From Malurus cyaneus samueli (taxonomy: Eukaryota > Chordata > Aves > Passeriformes > Maluridae): a stretch of DNA of 64,000 nucleotides. Below the pieces are notes generated by a model. The model worked only from the letters and a program-made list of their open reading frames with translations. It was not told the origin of the DNA and ran no database searches. Below are positions 40,001-52,990 of the stretch, in pieces; within the stretch, counting starts at the first letter, position 1, and every line of letters starts with the position of its first letter. Both the position numbers and the translations under genes were made by a program. The stretch is from the NCBI GenBank assembly GCA_009741485.1, contig CM019218.1, forward strand, positions 27,626,101 through 27,690,100. Reading direction: 5' to 3'.

Positions 40001-43000
40001 ATATGCATATTAAGTTCACTAATTTTTTAGTAAGAATCATTTCTGAGGCACTATCTCCTGTCCTGCTAGAAAGCAAAGGCATTGTATTTAACTATGAATA
40101 TGCTAGGGAGTTGATTTTAAATTCCCTTACTGTACACATCACATAGTTTTTTTTTCAATTAAACTGATTCAGTATTGGAATAGAGCATAACGATGTTTCC
40201 TTGAGTACTCTCATAAGCAGCTGAACATCTGGAGGTAAAAAAAGCAACCATAGAAAAGAAGAGTTGCTGTACAGGTTCTTCATATCAAGCTGAACAAAAT
40301 TCCATAGTTCCCACATGCTGCTTGAAAGTAGAGATAAAATATTTCTGAGAAAGGGGCCATAGGATTTGAGACTATGAAAATAGAACGAAGGGTTATGAAA
40401 ATGTGTAATTATGTTCAGGAGGAAATTCTATGATGCCATTGCTGTCACCTGCAAGATGTGTTTCTCTTCTGGGTTCTGGCTTCTGTTGCTTTTACTGTAA
40501 AGTGCATGTTACATTTTTGCTACTACTTACACTGTATGCATCTCAAGGATTTGCTTATTCTTAATTAAAATTAAATTAATGAAGTTCATCCTCAGAATTT
40601 TTGTATCTTCCAAAATTTTCAATTTTCAGGAAGAGGCCTACACCAGGATGAAAGTGGGAAAGAGTGTAGGGAAGCAGGGACAAAGAAAATATAAAAGGAA
40701 TTATCTGAATAAGCTCAGTGTCTTACCGGCTTAAAGGCAATGAAGCATTTTTCAGTTATTCTTGTGGTCCACAAGCACTTCCCAAAGGTGTAACTTACAT
40801 TCATTTTTTACATATTTTACACATTAAGTAATTCTGCCTCAAACGATGCTGACTTGTACAAGTTGATCTTGTTCAGCACATCACAGAGGGTCTCAGCAAC
40901 CTTGGTTGAATTGCCGTGGAGAAGTTTTACACTGCTGAGTTGTTTTGGAAGGAAATAAAGGTCATGAGTAGCATTTTTGCACTGTCAGACACCACTCTTT
41001 CTCATCTCTCCCACTTCTAAGGGAGGGTTGGTTGTTAAAATAATCATACTTATGGCTGTTACTTCCTATGCCCTCATCTTTATGTAGGTTCCTGCATATA
41101 AATGTAAATAAACCTGAGATGGCCTTGGGATTGTTTTCAGAATCAAAATAGAGTTTGAAATTGCAGGTGGGGTACATTTCCATCTTTTGATTGCCAGGAT
41201 AGGACTGAGTGCTCTGGTTCCTGTACTCAGGGCAATGCCTACAACATATATGGATATCGAGAGGATTTGATCCATCCTATTTCATATCAAGTTTTCTGAA
41301 TTTTTTACTTGGATCATATGGACTTTTCAGCAGTGTTATCCCTAGTCCCCAAGAATGAGAAGCATGTAGGAGTGTGGAGGAGATACATACGTTCTTCCCA
41401 GACCTTTGTTGGACAGAGCCCAAATTCCTTGGTGTGGGAGGGCTACGAGGTTGACATTTGGAAGAAAGGTTCTGACAGACACGGCCAACTGGAAGGAGAG
41501 TGATCCACATGCACAGTTCCTTCCAAAGATAAATCAGGATGGAATGATTTTACATGTTTTTTCATTGTCCTTCCCACCTTGTAAACATTCCTAAAGCCTG
41601 TCTGTAAGCCCTGCATAAAGAAGTGCTAATATCCATATGTCAGTACTGGAAATGGTTTTCCCCACACCTAAAGAGCCAATTCATGCCATATGTAATTCCA
41701 CTCACTTTAATAGCTTTGCAGGAGGAAGGATACTGGCCCAAAAAGTCCACCCAAAAGCTGCAGATCCTGCTGAAAACAGCTGTTTACCTTGTGAGTGGAT
41801 GAAACGCCACAGACCTCAGCTGCTCAGGCCTTTGCAATAGATTCCTCCTCACTTCTGTGTTCAATTCTGCCAGCAAATCTCTAAATTATCTGGACACCAG
41901 CCGCTTCAAAATCTTGAGAGCCTTATTATAAGAGAGAAGAAAAGAAGAGCAGCCCTTGCTTTTGGTTCTTAAGCTATGTCCATTGAATGTGTATCTGTGC
42001 TGTAGCTATGCTCTATTTATCCTACTGCAAGGCATTTCTTGATTAGCTATAATACCCAGGAGGATTTTTATTCTTTCTGGTACATTTCTTGATTTTCAAA
42101 AGGAAAGGAGTCTTGAGTATTCACCCTTCTTTGCTCAGGCAATCACACACTAGAACCAGGATGTAGGTCAGGGTGAACCAATGCACCTAGAGGTATTAAA
42201 TTGCTTCAGTGTCTGGCCAGTAAATCTTGATCCTGTGGTCAGGAAATGCTGAATGCCAGCTTTGCAGTAAAAATGGACCAGCAGGGAGTTTCAGAGAAGC
42301 TAAGGGAAAAATTTTCATAGGATCATGAGGGAATGTTATTTAACAAATTCTCTTCTATTACAATGATTCTGTGACCCTGGTGATGCCTTCCAGTCTTATG
42401 TTGCTATAAATACGTTGCCTAAGAACTAATTCCTCTTGACAATCTGACAGAGCTTCAGCTCACAATAGAGCATGTCACCAGCTAGTTTATCTTATGACTA
42501 ACATTAGCATTTGATTTTTGTTTTCTGTTACTGTTTTTCTGGAGAGCAAGATACTGTTTTTAATATTACCTGTCGAGAATTTTACTTAATGAGTAAATAA
42601 ACTTGCAGCTCTTTCAAGAACAGATGCTCTAAATTAAATATCTGAAAGTAACATTCTTATTTCTTAAGCAAATACTGCATTCTAGGATCCTAAATGATAA
42701 ATATAATTATAAATATGTACAAATTCCAGTTAAAATAATCTGCATGGGACAGAAGTTCACTCTTACAAGAATTACAACATCAAACATCACAATTAGTCCT
42801 AACTAAAAATAAAATTAGTAGAGGAAGGGTCTTCATAATGAATGAAGATTTGTCATTTTAATCACACTTGAGATTTTTAAAATTTGCTTTTGTGATGGAA
42901 TAAAGCATGAGACAACATAGTTGTATGAAAATTATTTTCTATGAGCTGTGCTGAGAAAGAGATAAACAAGATAAATCTGACATTCACTTGGATATTGATA

Positions 43001-44363
43001 ATTTGTGTACAAACCTATTGCCTGAGGAGCATGAGGAAGGAGAAACAAAGACATTAAGGTGAAACTCTCTATCACTAACTTTCCTGTGCCCAGATAGGGT
43101 CATGAGGACAAGTCATTTTTGTAGCCAGCCTCTCTAATACTGCTTAATGAGTAACACCTTTCTCTCTTCCAGTCTGTTGAAGGTGCTGTATGCGGTGGGA
43201 GATTAGGGCTTCTTGAAGATGTTCTTTGTTCTTCCCATTTTTCCTAATGCAACAAGGCAGGGGGTTGTCAGGATTTTACCAGGCAATAATACAACCATAT
43301 TTTTACTCTAGATCTGCAAATACCTTCTTCTCTGCATGTTGTCACACAAATACCTTAGCAAAAATTTAATTTCATTTCTCTTTGCTTTAGCTTTCTAAAA
43401 GGTATGCTAAGCACCTAAAACCCTAATCCAAAGGTCACCTCTCTAATTTAGCCATCTGAATTTGTTCTGTAGTTAATGCACCCCTACCATCATATCTCAT
43501 CTACCATACATTTGTCTCAGGATCCTGCTCCTCAGCATATTTAATCTAATTCTAAGACAACTGAGTTAAATAAGTGGACTACAGGGTAAAAGAACGTGAC
43601 CGGTACAGGCTAGAGGTCTGACTTTTAGACAGCTAAAATTAAAAAATATCAATACCAAGTTTTGTTCAGTTTCTTTCTGTGCAAGACTCTACATCATTTT
43701 CTATATGAGGTATTTTAGAATTCTAAATGGAAAGATTTTTTCAGCCCAGAATGTGCAGATGACAGCAGAAGACGTCACTTTGCGTGTGTCAGTAATGATT
43801 CCTTGCAGTCAATCACGGTAATTTGTTCAAAATTAGGAGCAGTTCTGCTCTAGTCTTGCTCCATGGCCAGAAGAAAGGCAAGGACCTTCAGAGCAGTGTC
43901 TGGATGCTCCTGCTTCTCCTCTGTGACAACAGGGGAAGTCTAAAGCTCCCACAGTCCCACCTTATATACTTCAGTGAAATGATGGGATGAATCCATGTAT
44001 ATCAGCAGCAATGCTGGGGCTTTTAATAAATTTGAACTCCACTTTAAAGTCTTGCAAGTATAGTATCAGTCATATGTGTCAGTCATGTTTGTGTGGGGCG
44101 ACATTTACTACATGTGTGCCCAGATTTTGTGTGCTTCTGCTACAACCAAGTAAAACAACATGGTAACATTGTGAAATAGTGAAGCCAATTTTCAGAAAAA
44201 CCTGCAAAACCTCTGCTTGCAGATCTCAGCTTCAATTATTTCTTAGAAGTGAGCTTTATCCAGTTGTGCAAAGTGGAATAACACTTCCAGAGTCAATCAA
44301 ATACAATATGGCATTTTCTGGTTGAGTATAAGTACATGTAAGACCATTTGAGTCGATACTAAC

Positions 44364-44384
44364 AATAATAATAATAATAATAAT
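44364..44384. repeat. (AAT)7 microsatellite
   Basis: Seven perfect copies of AAT in intergenic DNA. On the minus strand this gives an apparent poly-Leu stretch in a spurious open frame. Confidence 0.95.
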
Positions 44385-47300
44385 ATAACATAAAGCAGCC
44401 TCTGTAAAGACTTATTGCCAAGACTGATATTATCTCTGACGTCCAGGATCAACAATGGTTGCAAGCACTGGACACGAAACGAAGTTGTCTGGTTTTGACA
44501 ACAAAATATTCTGCGTTTAGCAAAGGCATATGTTTCAAACTCAAATGACTTCACTTCAAATTAAAGCAAAAAATGTTTTGAATTGTCGTCATTTGATAAT
44601 AATTTGCTTTAAAATAAGCAAAGTATTTCAGTCTAATGGGATCCACATCTTTAACAAGTGAACCAACAGTGTGACAAACAAAAAACAACCTGCTCTAAAA
44701 TGTAATTCCAAAATAAATTACATCTAGCTGTTTTGTTGTTGTTGTTGCGCTGGTTTTTCCTTTTTTGGCTGCCTGTAGAGCTCCCACAATTTTTTCATTG
44801 CTACAATGACAAATGCTATGAGAAAAGACCTGGTCCACTGCCAGAAATCTACTCTGGACTTCAGTATATGTTTCTGCTTTCAAGAGTCAATTGTTTTCCT
44901 TCTCTCCCAGGGGTCACTAGCTACCTTATTACCAGAAAGAATGACCCCTTGAAAGTGCAATTGAGATCCAGAAACTCAACAAAACTGTAACCCCTCCAGT
45001 GGCATCAGAATTCTAATCAACAGCAGAGGGTCTGGAAGACAAATGTACTTGTATATAAGGCCACCATCTTAGAAAGTGGCTTCTCTACTTGCAAAGAAAC
45101 CTCTCTCTATTTGGTTTCTTTTGATATTTTTATTACCGCCTTTCTCGTAACCTTTTCATTGCTAGTGCTCTCAAGGCAGGAATGTTTTCCCAGTGTTGGA
45201 ATTACCTGGGCTTGTTTCACACAGTTTGCTGCCATTCCTTCTCTTGCAATGTGTTGTCAAGCACAATGTTACAGATTTTTTTCTCTTATTCAGCTCAATT
45301 CACTGGCAGAATAGTTGTTCCTTCAGTATCCTTGTTGCCTTGTAAGAAACACGGGTATGGAATCTCCAGACTTGAAACCACAGAAAGGAATGAGCTTGGA
45401 ATATTAAAGAGAACCTCACAGAAAATGTACCTTGTGTTTGCAAAGGCGTGCACTGAAATACTGTTTACAATAACACCTCCCAAATATATTTATCACTAAA
45501 AGTATTCAACTTGTTTGCTGGATCCTTTTTTATACTCAAGATCTGCAAAACCAAAGTTTTTTTTCAGATAAAAACATACAAAGATATTCTGGAGCACTAG
45601 ACCCGAGTCTAGTTTTTGTATCTGTATATGTGGAAACCTGACCCAGAGTCTTGAGATTACCAAAATCTGTGCCTCTGAATTGCCTAAATGTTTTTTTGAA
45701 AATATTAGATAACTTTCAGGAAATCTCAGTGTGAATTAAAGCTTAAAAAGTTTCTCACTCTGGTGATTTCATTACCAGAATTACTTGACATGTGTGCTAG
45801 AAAGAATTTTTTTAAGACCATCCAACCACATGGTAGAAAACAAGGTACCCATGAACCAAAGCACTGCTCCCAGATGCTCTGCCATCTGACTACCATTACA
45901 CAGATATTGGGAAATACTTCAGATAATTGCAGAAGAAAGTTTCTCAAGACAGACAAGGATAAACATATCTAAAAAACAGACAAAAGCAGACAGTGTGGCA
46001 GAACGCAAGCACACAAATCCCACCGCCTCTTACAGAGATTTGGATGAATGCAGGAATTTGCAGAGACAGGAGTCTTCAAACAGCGTCATGGCCTGAGGTG
46101 CAAAAAAAGCCAGCAACAGTGTTCTGCTGAGCATGCGCCGGGAAGAACAAGGAACCATGAGGTCAAAAAAGAAATGTTTTTGTTACCTTTCTCAGACATA
46201 GGTCACCACATTTTACCAACAACAAAATAAAAGGTATTAGACCCCTAAGTGATCCCTGGAAGGAGCAGCAGATGGCCAGCCTCACACCTTCAGAAGAGAA
46301 GTAGCACAAATAGCAAGAATGTGGTTTTTCCTACACTGTCCTACCAACAAGATGTCACCGTAATGCAGAGAAGGTGCCAAGTCCTTGTCCAACTTTCCCT
46401 GCTGAGGCACAGCAGTGCTGCTACAGACAGGCAAGAGGGAGGAGGCTGTGAAAATGGCTCTTCTGCCCCAGAAACCAGGCTGTGGTCTCTGGTAAGAGCA
46501 GACGAAGTAATGCTTTAATTTTATGTTTCTGCCTTACAGTTAGCTCTGTGTGACTGAGCTCTTCCCTTGTCAACAGTCACACCATTGACAAGGCAGAGTT
46601 ATCTTCTCTGGCAAAGAGGCAGGCAGAGTTGCTTCACACCTGTGTTTTACTTCTGCATATCTAAGGACAGGATTGAGGCCTTAATTAATAATCAAAAGGG
46701 GGAAAATTGAGTGGTGCTTCTTTTGGCACTGGTATCAAAAAATATATGGCCTCTTATTTTCTTACATATTAGTAGTCACATCTTTTAAATTTCTATTCAA
46801 AAGCCCAGAAGCAAGATTCTCTATATGTGTTTAAGTACCATGCATTAAAACTAACATGCTGAAATAACACTGTCAAAGTATGAGACCTTCCTGATGCAAT
46901 ATTCCTCTAAAAAGAACAGCTGTAAGGTTCCCTTAAAGAGAAAGAAGGAAAATTTAAAGATAATAATGAATAAGAAAGTAGCTTCTTCTGCCAGACCCAT
47001 CAAGTTAAATGGTTCTTTGTATTGTTCAAAACACGCTCAATATTGTGTTCTGTGGCAGGGGGTAAAGAGAGGGAACTTCCAGTGATGTGTTGATGAAACA
47101 ACAAATAAAAATAATATTTTGACAGAGAGCTCATCCTATTAAAAAAGAAAAAAAAAAGCAATTCTCTCATTTCTGTGACTCAAACAGAGATTTCCTTATT
47201 GTGAAGAATATTGAGGTTGTATGTAGAGCCTTATAGTAATACTTAAAGGAAATGTGCCATTCACAATGGAACATGCAAAATGACTAAAGACCCTAAGTGC

Positions 47301-47469
47301 TTGGCATCATTTGAGCTTAGCTCTAAATACCTATGATAGATGTTTTTGGAACATATTTCCTGAAAGTAATATCAAGGATTTACTTCAGCATTGTACATGC
47401 TGATAGGTTGAATTGATGCTCATATACCAATACAAAAAAAAGGATTAGGTTCTGTTAAAGTGCAGTGTT

Positions 47470-47481
47470 GGGGGGGGGGGG
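47470..47481. repeat. G12 homopolymer
   Basis: An uninterrupted run of 12 G between GTGTT and TTTATT in otherwise AT-rich DNA. It is a likely sequencing-length error site. Confidence 0.9.
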
Positions 47482-50139
47482 TTTATTTATGTGCCAGTAT
47501 TGGGATTTATTTGCTTTCCTGATGAAACGTTTACCTCACTCTGCCTCATCAATATTAACCTCAGAGATCAACAGATCTTCATATTGACAGAATAGAGAAG
47601 TCAATATCACCTTATTACTATTTAATAAGTATTTCATTGTCAGTAACTGAGTGAGAACAAACATCTGTGCAGTATAATGGCATGCACTTTAATTTTGCAA
47701 GGTTACTGTCTTGCATGTTTGACAGAAGAAAGCCAATTCATAGTAAAAATCCCCCAGTAATATCAGTGTATAAAATGACAACATGTTGAAGGACATTTAA
47801 ATTGAACAAAACAGTTTTTTTTAGTCCCAGTTTTGATATACAAATGTTGGATGTGTTTTACTGTGGCTTCTGACTATGATTGATAGGAGATGCATCAATT
47901 TCAAGGTTTGTGAATTTAAGTAAATTGTTGTCAGTGGTATCACTTCTTCTTTTTTGTATTTTTTTTCAAATTATCTCCTTACAGAGAATAGTGTATTACA
48001 AATTGAGACAGAGTATACATAAAGCATCAATTTAGCTTGAATATCCACTTACAATAGTAAAAAGAATATAGTTGTGATAAGAATGTGAGTACATCAGAGT
48101 AGTTCAGAAAACTCCAGAGTATTTAAAAAAAACACCTTGCTTATGGTGTTTCTTCTAAACAGTTTTTGTTGCTTCTGTTTGGAAAATACTTTGCTTACCC
48201 TTCCCTTCAAAGGAAGAATATAATATTTATTTTAAAAACCAAAAAATAGTAGTAGCAGGTCTTAGATACTTCTTTTATCTTTGTCCTCAGAATGTAACTC
48301 CATTAATTATACATCAGAAAAAAATACTATTATGCATTAGGGGGAAAAAAGCAAACCAAACTTGTATCGACTCTGCAACCTGAGGGGAATTTATTACCCC
48401 TTTCCTTCATAGTTATGCTCTATTTGACTAAAAAGCCCAAAGAGCTTTCTTCAAAATTGTGCTTCAGCATCATACAGCGAAGCTTGCTGTAGATCCAATG
48501 CTTTCAGAAACTGGCTGTGTCTGATATTTTACTAGTTTTCCCTAGGTTGCCTCTTATCTGATGATGTCTGGCTCAGGATCTGGTGAAATGCACAGATACT
48601 TTTTGTTATGTTTTCCAACACATGGTCATGACTTGTTTCCATGTGTAAGTGTGTTGTGTCTATGTATCTACACGCCTGTCTACATGCATAGAGCAATGTA
48701 CAGGCTATCTGTGCGGGGGTTTTGTTTTAACATCAGATTTTATAAACGAATAAAGATACTATCTTCATTTTACTGCTCTCTAAAGCGGCAACATGGAATG
48801 GATTCTGTAAATCTAACTATACATGTTGCTGATTAAAAGCTGATGGTAACAATTAATATACAAGGGGACAGACTAGTTTTTCTTCCAACATTTTTTCAAG
48901 AGAAAAAAAAAATGAAAATTAGACGGAAAAGACCATTTCCAGATGTGACTACATAGGGCTTGATTTGAAGCACTTTTGTTATCTCCTTAATAATGCATAT
49001 AAGAGTGCTCATGTGAAATGTTTGCTAAAACTCTGTCCCAGTAGATACTTGTGCTTATGAATTGATTCCTTATCCATATTTTATGGAGAAATAGCTCTGC
49101 ACTGGATTACAGCACATTATTTTCCAAAGTCCTTATTAGACTCTGCATATCTCTCTACTGTGCCTCCAGGCTTAAATTAAAAACAAACTTAAGAAAAATT
49201 TAAGGAGACAACATTCAGAAACTTATGTTTTTACAAAGCTTCTGAAAGTTCATAATTATTTTTGGCCCTAATAAGCCTGCCTTTGAAATAATTTGATGGC
49301 TAGATTTGTAAATTCGCTTGGAAAGATCTGGCATTCCATAGTCATTAAGAGGAGTATATATCACAAAAATTGTTTTGCATATAAATAATAGTATACAGGA
49401 TTTGGCTTAAATTGTCTGCTTTCATTTGATTTTTTTTTTCCTCTGCAATAATTTGGAGAGAAGCAGGAAGATCAAATTGAACACAATTTGGAAATGAAAC
49501 TTGGATAATTGAGCTAAGTAGGTTGAACTTGCCAGTCACCTGTGACCTCTTCCTAGTGACACATCATTTCAAACAGCTGAAAGGAGAGGGCCCATGTAGA
49601 GTTGCACAAAATAAATACAGTGAGTGGAATTCCAGCCTGGAACCATGTCATCCCTTGCAGACTGCTTCATTTTCATTGAAGATACCTCGACAAGGTGTTC
49701 AGTCACCGGCTGTGTCCGGGGAACTTGGTGGAGGGGAGCAGGATGGGCGCCGCGGGATGGCCACCGTGCAGGGGTGGGGGAACAGAACAGCCCTGGACCT
49801 GTAAGAGGTGAGCAATTGAAACCTCACAAGTAAACGAGCTCATCCGCAATAAGATCTCCTTTATAGGCTGCTGCAACCGAAAGTTTGCGATCATCCCTGT
49901 GCATGAACCTAATATTTTGTTGTTCATTTTGAAGCGATTATTCAAAACACCTTGGCAGCTGAACCCTCCCTGCTTTCAGGATAATTATTTCTAATCGTGA
50001 TTGGCAATAATAGTAATTGCCATATTCAGCCAGTACCCAGCTGTAACGATTTTTCTTTATTATTATTATTTGGGTTAACAATCGCCACTGACAACAATGT
50101 CTCCCGACCCTCTTCTCCCTCCCTCAAATACACAGGGAA

Positions 50140-51535
50140 ATGAGTACCAGGGCTCTGCAGCAGCCGTCGGATGGGCCGCTTCCCCCTCCTCGCGGGCTCT
50201 GTGGGGACAGGGGTGACCAGAGGGTGGCTGTCCGGGGGTGGGGCAGGTCCCTGCCGGGGGGCTGCTGCGGACGATCGGGGGCGACCCGGGCTGCCACAGC
50301 CTTCCCCCAACACCACCGCCCGGCCTCCCCCCTCCGACGGAGCAGGGGCTGCAGCAGCGGCTGTAACGAGCCTCTTAATAAACCTCCGGGTCGATGATGC
50401 ATCGCTCGCTAGTGAATCTTCGCGGGTTTATTTATTTTAACTAAATCGCCCAAATGGATCGCGGCTCTGTGTTGACTCTGGCGAGAGGCGAGGCGGGGAG
50501 CCGGGGCCGGGGGGGCGGCGGAGCTGACAGGTCGCCCGGGGGTTGCGGCGTTGTGTGCGTGCAGGGACTCTCTGCAACTGCCCGCCGCCCCCCCGGAAAG
50601 GCTCCCCCGCTCCGGTGATCGCCCCCCTCCCCTTCCTGCTCCTCCTCCCCCCAGCTCGGCAGCAGGCGCCCTTGTAAGGAAAACCGAGCCCAGGCACCGG
50701 CCGGAGCGGAGCGGGGCATCCCCCGGCCAGGCCGGGGAAGCAGTGGGGGCGAGGGAGGGAAAAGCAACGGATGAGTGTTTCAAACAGGGCTAAAAGGCGG
50801 CCACTTAGAAGGTTCCTCAAGCTGTCGGTCACTAGAGAGAGGTGCGGGTCAGAGCTGTCTCCACAGGCTCCGGGGGGGAGAGAGGTTCCCTGGGGGGTCC
50901 CCACTGTGCTCCAGGGACAGCCGGGCAGGGAGCGGAGGCCGGCCACCCACTGTGCATCACTGATGGCAGAGCTAGCCCAGCGCTGCTCCTGCCGCTGAAC
51001 TTGCCAGCGTTTCTCGTGTTTTTTCACGCTCGCATCAGAGTCGAAGTTTGGGCCGCGGCGGTGCGGGAGGCTGGGGGCGTCGCCCCGAGCTTTCTCTGCC
51101 CTGGTGCCGCACGGCCACAGCGCCCAGCGTGCCGGCAGCAGCGCTCGCCTGCCGAGTGCCTCAAATCTTTTGGGTGCCTTGCGGGTAAACACAACAAACC
51201 GCCCGGGATAAAAGCAGCCTCTAGTTTTTAAAACCACGCGCAGAAGTTGCAGACTAGCGTCAGCAGGAGCGGTGTCACCGGCCGTTCCCGATGGGCGCCG
51301 TGCCTGCTCTTTGTCACCTCTCGGGCATCCCCGCCGCCTCAGGCCGGTCCCGGCGGACCGCAGCCCCCTCGCCGCGGGGAGCGGGGGCGGGCGAGGCCGC
51401 GGTCGGGCCACCGGGCACCGCCGCACTGCTGACGGTGGGTGCCGGCCACGGGCGGGGCTGGAACGGGCAGCCCGGCACCACGCACCGCTGCCAGCCCCCC
51501 CCTTCCTCCCGGAACGCTGATCCCTGACGTCAGAT
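50140..51535. promoter_or_regulatory. CpG island 1
   Basis: The largest GC-rich, CpG-dense block in the window, about 1.4 kb. It contains a consensus Sp1 box GGGCGGGGC at 51450-51458 and ends at a CRE palindrome. Open frames up to 329 codons (minus strand 50437-51426) and several shorter ones on both strands overlap each other freely. This is what a stop-poor GC-rich sequence gives, and none resembles a known protein. It is most likely a promoter or Polycomb-recruiting island rather than a coding exon. Confidence 0.85.
51525..51532. promoter_or_regulatory. Full CRE palindrome TGACGTCA
   Basis: A perfect cAMP-response element within the 10-base palindrome CTGACGTCAG, at the right edge of CpG island 1 and 67 bases from the Sp1 box. 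CRE palindromes at island edges are typical of promoters bound by CREB/ATF. The direction of any transcription is unknown. Confidence 0.6.
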
Positions 51536-51557
51536 GTTTGCTAAGTCTTTTGTTCAG

Positions 51558-51567
51558 TTAAAAATAG
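51558..51567. promoter_or_regulatory. MEF2-consensus / TATA-like site TTAAAAATAG
   Basis: Matches the MEF2 consensus YTAAAAATAR exactly and could also act as a weak TATA box for a + strand start near 51590. It begins 25 bases after the CRE palindrome. Confidence 0.4.
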
Positions 51568-52127
51568 TTTCACGCAGCAGCTTACCTGCCGTGGGTGGCG
51601 GCTGACCGTGGGCTGCGCCAGGGAAGCGTTTTCTGGCGGAATCAATTCTTTCCTTCACCCTCGGATCTATGATCTCCGCACGTAAATTATAGTTGTATGC
51701 AGGAAACTGGCTCGCAGTCTTCTAAAACCAGCATTTTGCTGCCTGAAACGCATAAAAAGGGAAAGTTTCTTTTCAGTCTAGCTGTAACAGGGCTACCGTT
51801 ACCAAAGCTAGGTATTTCTTACTGCGACCCATTCAAGTGTATGTACTCTCAAATATTATCATCACTCCAGTAGCCTTTATTTTTTTCTTTTTTCCCTTTG
51901 CGTCTCATTCACGGCCGTTACGGTGTTGTACTTGCAATTGCAAATTATCCTGGTAAAATAATCATTTTATAGCAGATTACTTGCAGCAGACATTTATTCT
52001 TCTTCTCTTGGTTCTATGGAGTTATTAGAAAGTAATGGGTGCCAAGACAATCAAGGAATATTTCTTAATTAAAGGAAAAATGGAACTGTCACCATTTTCC
52101 ACTGTTTGTGAGCCAATTAATGTGCTC

Positions 52128-52230
52128 AGATCACACACACTCGTACATCACAAACACGGGCGTATGTACTGTATGTCTGTAGTGCACATGAACACATGTG
52201 CACACACCCCTCTGACACACTTAGTTCCTA
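52128..52230. repeat. CA/TG-rich tract with 9-bp inverted repeat
   Basis: An imperfect CA-rich stretch. Within it GTGCACATG (52182-52190) and CATGTGCAC (52195-52203) form perfect 9-base arms around AACA. Alternating purine-pyrimidine content makes such symmetry likely by chance. Confidence 0.75.
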
Positions 52231-52703
52231 TTTCTTACAGAGGTTAAAGAATAACTTGAAATAGAAGACAAATGAATTGACAGGAAAATGTATCACTTTT
52301 TTTCCGCTTTAATTTCTTCCCACATTATAATGAATCTCTGAGCCTTTAGCTAGGTGGGCAATTAACCACTCAGTGCCCGCTGCCCTACAGCAGTCACCCC
52401 GCTGTATAGTTTATGGGGCTGAAGTTTTTTAACAGCTCGATATCCTTATTTTATTATTGTGTAGGTGTGGGATACGTAATCTCCCACACGTGCAAATCTA
52501 TGGGATCTATACAGCAGATGTATAATTTTATAGTTTATCTTAGCTCAACTGCTCCTGGGTGACAAATCTGTCCGTCGCAGAGAGCACTGTCCTCATTTCA
52601 ATACTATTTCGTTCAGGGAGCTCGCACGGTAATTCTTTACATCGAAATTTCTTCCCCCCTGGTTCCTATATTTTAATTTAGTAAAGGACTGATTAGCTGT
52701 GGC

Positions 52704-52713
52704 TTTAAAAGGG
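52704..52713 (+). promoter_or_regulatory. TATA-like box before CpG island 2
   Basis: TTTAAAAGGG lies just upstream of the abrupt start of a CpG-dense block, the layout of a TATA-plus-CpG promoter with a start expected near 52735 on the + strand. The downstream sequence does not give a recognisable protein, so a non-coding transcript would be the product if the promoter is real. Confidence 0.3.
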
Positions 52714-52719
52714 CCAGGT

Positions 52720-52990
52720 CTGCGCTGGCTAACAGCGTCACCTCTCACCTCTCCGCAGCCCCGGGCTGGGGTCACTGCGGGGCCGCGGCGGGGGAGTTGG
52801 CAGCGCTGCTCCGGCTCTCGCTCCCGCCGCGCCTACCTGCGCGCCCCTCACCGCACCGCGCAGCGCCCCGCGCCGCTGCCGAGCTGCCTCTGGGAGCAAA
52901 TCACCCGTCCCCCCCGCCGAAGGGGGAAGAGCAGCCCGCTCGCCTCTGGTACACCGCTGCTGGCGTGAATCATCGCGGAAACAACGGGAA
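52720..52990. promoter_or_regulatory. CpG island 2 (short)
   Basis: About 270 bases of CpG-dense sequence between AT-rich flanks. Open frames within it are Arg/Pro/Ala-rich and of island-type composition. Confidence 0.75.

Larger units (their letters stand above)
34001..49500. other. AT-rich intergenic DNA between CDIN1 and MEIS2, right part
   Basis: No gene is supportable. Open frames are short and unrelated to known families. The DNA is CpG-poor, like the flank on the other side of the gap, and ends where CpG density rises sharply near 49.7-50.1 kb. Small landmarks are two abutting TTAATTGC units at 39105-39120, (AAT)7 at 44364-44384, a G12 run at 47470-47481 and short A/CAA tracts at about 36.76 kb. 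In human DNA an uncharacterised non-coding locus is, as far as I recall, annotated just beyond the 3' end of MEIS2; a counterpart could lie here, but no exon can be identified from sequence alone. Confidence 0.65.

Noticed and set aside
42340..42375. GATTCTGTGA resembling a CR1 3' terminus
   Set aside because: Only about ten bases match and the preceding CCAACCC-type CR1 sequence is missing; a chance match.
45596..45613. ACTAGAC/GTCTAGT inverted repeat with 4-base loop
   Set aside because: Seven-base arms are common by chance in 64 kb and nothing nearby supports a function.
50437..51426. 329-codon minus-strand open frame, the longest in the window
   Set aside because: It lies wholly in a CpG island where stop codons are rare, overlaps many other open frames on both strands, is Arg/Pro/Gly/Ala-biased and resembles no family. 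RNA or cross-species frame conservation would be needed to revive it.
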